A stretch of DNA of 64,000 nucleotides, from contig OW203989.1 in NCBI GenBank assembly GCA_934047225.1, forward strand, positions 4,873,977 to 4,937,976. Reading direction: 5' to 3'. Source of the stretch: Ypsolopha sequella. Lineage: Eukaryota > Arthropoda > Insecta > Lepidoptera > Ypsolophidae. Made by a program: the position numbers and the translations under genes. Below are positions 61,325 to 64,000 of this stretch, one piece after another (the first letter of the stretch is position 1; every line of letters starts with the position of its first letter). The notes below the pieces were generated by a model. The model did no database searches. It was not told where the DNA came from and saw only the letters and a list, made by a program, of their open reading frames with translations.

Positions 61325-62600
61325 TTAGTATGTCAGCTCCCGCAAGTTTTAATAATAATATACGAGTATGTAGCTATGCTTATAATTAAAAAGCTTGCCT
61401 GGTTGCCTGGAAGATATTGCTATTAGCAATAAGTGCCGCCCTTGTACACCATGTTTAATTGTTTCTTTTGTCTTTTAATTCAGTTTATATTATATATTTA
61501 TATAAAAACACTTATTAAAATAATAGTTTCCAGATATATTTCGACAAATAGTCGGCTTCAGTAGAATTTGATATAATTTATATATTATTTTAAAATGTCA
61601 TAAAATTTTGTCTTTTAAGTTATTTGTGTAAATGAACAAAAAGTGTTATAAATAAAATGAAATAAGCTTCCTAAATGTTGGAAAAATTTATTTAAATTAT
61701 TTAAAAAATTTATGTTGCTACACAATAAATATTGTAACATCAGCATTGATTTTGGATATTTTCTGAGAGACCCGCAGATTTTATTTCAACATATAAAAGT
61801 TCAATCCATTGAATAATACCTTTTTTTTGTCTGAAACTGAAATCTTGTGAACCATAACATTAGAATATCTTGTTGACTAATTCATCATACCAGTTATTGG
61901 GTCCAAAAGTAAAGGAGAAAAAAGTCATAGCTAAGTATCTGGCAGAGACTCAACGTTATCTGGGAAAATAAACTATTTGAAGAATAGAGATGAATCAGGC
62001 ACAAACCTAGTTATGGTAGGTTCGTTAAGAGCAAAACTGCTTGGCAAGATGCTGGCTCCGTAAGCTTTTTTACTGGTTCTGCAATACTCTGCATTTAGTC
62101 CTGGACTTGAGAGCTTCGTTATTTGAGATTAACTTATTTATGCAGGAGTGGAATCTTGTTAAGCGTAAGCAAAAACCTTCTTGTGTTTATTGTTGAAGTG
62201 AAATACTCGTTTTGTATTTTGAGAAATTGTTTTTGGAAACAAGAAACACTTTTCTTGTGTTTCAGTGAAAAGGCATTTCGTAGAATTCTTCTTTATATGT
62301 CTTACAGATTTTACAGTGTATTTCCGTTTTATTATTCGAATACCTGCTTTTTAAATTAAATATTCGGCTTTTTTTCATTTTGTTTCTAGTTTTTTTTACC
62401 AGCTCAATCAACTAAGACTTGTGCATTAATTTATATATATGTATAATATCTATTAGCATAAATATATGCTTTTTAAAATATTGTATAAACCAGACCTAAA
62501 CACTCTACGCCAGATTAGAACAACTCCTAACTCTGCCTATTGGTATATCTACAACAATTTTGCAGATCTTTGCGGGTCTGACATGGGTCACGACGAGGGA
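61325..62600. other. Gene-free AT-rich sequence
   Basis: A further degenerate hammerhead-like stretch (minus strand, 61535-61570; CUGAAGC instead of CUGAAGA) occurs here. The frame at 62123-62359 has no recognisable content. Confidence 0.4.
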
Positions 62601-62601
62601 G

Positions 62602-62695
62602 ACATCATCATCATTATCACTGAAATCATCATAATCATCATTATTATAATGACTATCATTATCATCGTCATTTTCATCATCACCATTTTCTTTAC
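62602..62695 (+). repeat. ATC/ATT trinucleotide low-complexity tract
   Basis: Repeated ATCATC, ATTATT and ATCATT triplets encode an isoleucine-rich artefactual frame (62466-62702). Confidence 0.85.
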
Positions 62696-62769
62696 CGGTT
62701 AATTAAAAATAAAATAAATGAGCAAGCGCGAAGCCTGATGAAGGAAGTTCTTCTCGCTTGAATCAAGGT

Positions 62770-62965
62770 GAGTCTTAGCTTTAATATCTATTTCGTTATT
62801 ATGGACACTCATCCTAATTTTAGTGATAGATATAAAATACACAATGTTCCGAAAAGCTCCAATGCTCTGTTGCCTCAAAGGCAGGAGTCGAACAAAAACC
62901 GTTTTGCTAACAGTCGATTGTCTTGCCATCTGAGCTACCACTGCCCCAATTACCACTCTGCAATG
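62770..62965 (-). repeat. tRNA-like SINE fragment
   Basis: The minus strand has GGCAGTGGTAGCTCAGATGG (A-box) and a B-box half (inverse of GGCAGGAGTCGAACAAAAAC). The anticodon arm does not pair. Frames on both strands here (62699-62986 and 62768-63097) are artefacts. Confidence 0.55.
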
Positions 62966-64000
62966 ACTAACTTTGTAAAGGGGCAAAGTTGCAATTCGAT
63001 ACGAAAACGGATGATCCGTGGTTCAAAAGATCAACAAGCAAAGTTGGAGTTTCAACTCAGCTCACACCTTGCAGAAAACTCTTCAGCTAGCTGGTGAACC
63101 GACTTGCAAGTTAGTTCGTGTTTGCGTTTTGATACTTTTACCTTTGAACTATTCCGTGGATAGTAGTACCAGTGTTAGAGGAGAAACTCTAGTCTTAGAA
63201 ACTCTAGCTATGGAAGTTTAGATGCATTCATAATAGTTTACAATATTTGATATACGAGAAGGAGTCCGAGTGTTGAATCTGAAATGCTAGTCACAGTTCA
63301 CATTCGTACGCCACATTTCACTGATTGTGATCGGGGATCGCCGTTTTTAGGCGATAAACTTACATTACGCCTGGATTTTTCTCAAGATTCATAGATACAA
63401 AAGGTAAAAACTGATTGTGAAGAAAATAGCTTTTTTTTTTCATTTTTTTTTTTTTTTGATGTTTAAGAATAGACGTTGCATACCAAATCAAAAACAAACC
63501 ACAAAAATAATGTCCCTAAAGGTTTTTTTTTTTCGTCTCCTTTTTCAGTGGTAAACAATTTTTCAAAACAATGTCCCTGTTTTATTATATTCTTATTCTT
63601 ATTAGTTATTTCTGATTCAATTACCGTTCTAACAAAAAAATTGCAATTTTCTATCATAAATACAACAATTTCTACGAAAAAGCACTGCGATCGCGTCCTA
63701 TATATACGAAGACGCTCAGTTGGAGCATTTTTTTAAGAAATACAATAAAACTGAAAAAAAAATTGTCTTACGATGGACACACTGTATGTGCGAGTATATG
63801 TAAATTAATAATAACGAATAAGTAAATTAATACCATTATTGAATGACTGACCGACTCGACTGCACGCAATGCAAGGACCAAAAGGCTGGACCTAGGACCG
63901 TGAAATTCGGACTGTAGGTTCTTTGTATGACATACATATCCACTCGGAAAAAATTTTATGAACCTCCCACAGGATCATGAAAAATGGACACCATGCGAGC
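62966..64000. other. Gene-free sequence to the window end
   Basis: No supported gene. Antiparallel short frames at 63463-63657 and 63476-63736 overlap each other and show no motif. Confidence 0.4.

Overview
The window is AT-rich eukaryotic nuclear DNA, most likely from a moth or butterfly. I infer this from the dispersed repeats: several copies of the AGGGTTCCGTACC repeat, an ACCGACTTC-ended repeat, tRNA-headed SINEs, many small TTAA-flanked miniature transposons and LINE reverse-transcriptase tails, all types I associate with Lepidoptera. I found no convincing host protein-coding gene. Outside one large element, the sequence is a mosaic of nested, mostly non-autonomous transposable elements separated by plain AT-rich sequence.

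The main feature is a complete Maverick/Polinton, a self-synthesising, virus-like DNA transposon, at 44223-60250 (16,028 bp). It starts with AG, ends with CT, and is flanked by a perfect 6-bp target duplication (TTCCTT, 44217-44222 and 60251-60256). Its terminal inverted repeats are about 310 bp (left) and 274 bp (right). In each, the outer 104 bp form a hairpin and the inner part is an array of 37-bp repeats (5 on the left, 4 on the right).

The left two thirds of the element are transcribed rightward. In order they hold a packaging ATPase, a conserved acidic protein, a small fibre-like protein, a retroviral-type integrase with a chromodomain, a phospholipase A2/membrane-segment protein, an adenovirus-type cysteine protease, a minor (penton) capsid protein, the double-jelly-roll major capsid protein, and a small protein that may have a nuclease fold. 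The right third is transcribed leftward: a small basic protein, a 1172-residue protein-primed family B DNA polymerase, and a spliced, GC-richer gene of unknown function. The two blocks converge at about 51.45 kb with facing poly(A) signals. Every core frame is open, so the set could in principle support excision-free replication, integration, capsid assembly and maturation. The sequence does not show whether it is active.

The element sits inside an older dispersed repeat and itself contains younger insertions: a 421-bp TTAA-flanked MITE, a three-fold 103-bp tRNA-like tandem, and two 325-bp units bounded by A-tracts.

Left flank (1-44.2 kb): TTAA-flanked MITE family A (five copies here, a sixth in the Maverick), TTAA family B (two copies), a piggyBac-like element with CCCTTAATTAG ends, a PIF/Harbinger-like element, a hAT-like MITE inside a solo LTR whose U3 carries heat-shock-element-like motifs, a 41-bp minisatellite, several long palindromes, and inverted repeats carrying hammerhead-ribozyme-like cores of the kind found in Penelope-like elements. 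Right flank (60.3-64 kb): the other half of the interrupted repeat, another hammerhead-like inverted repeat, and a SINE.
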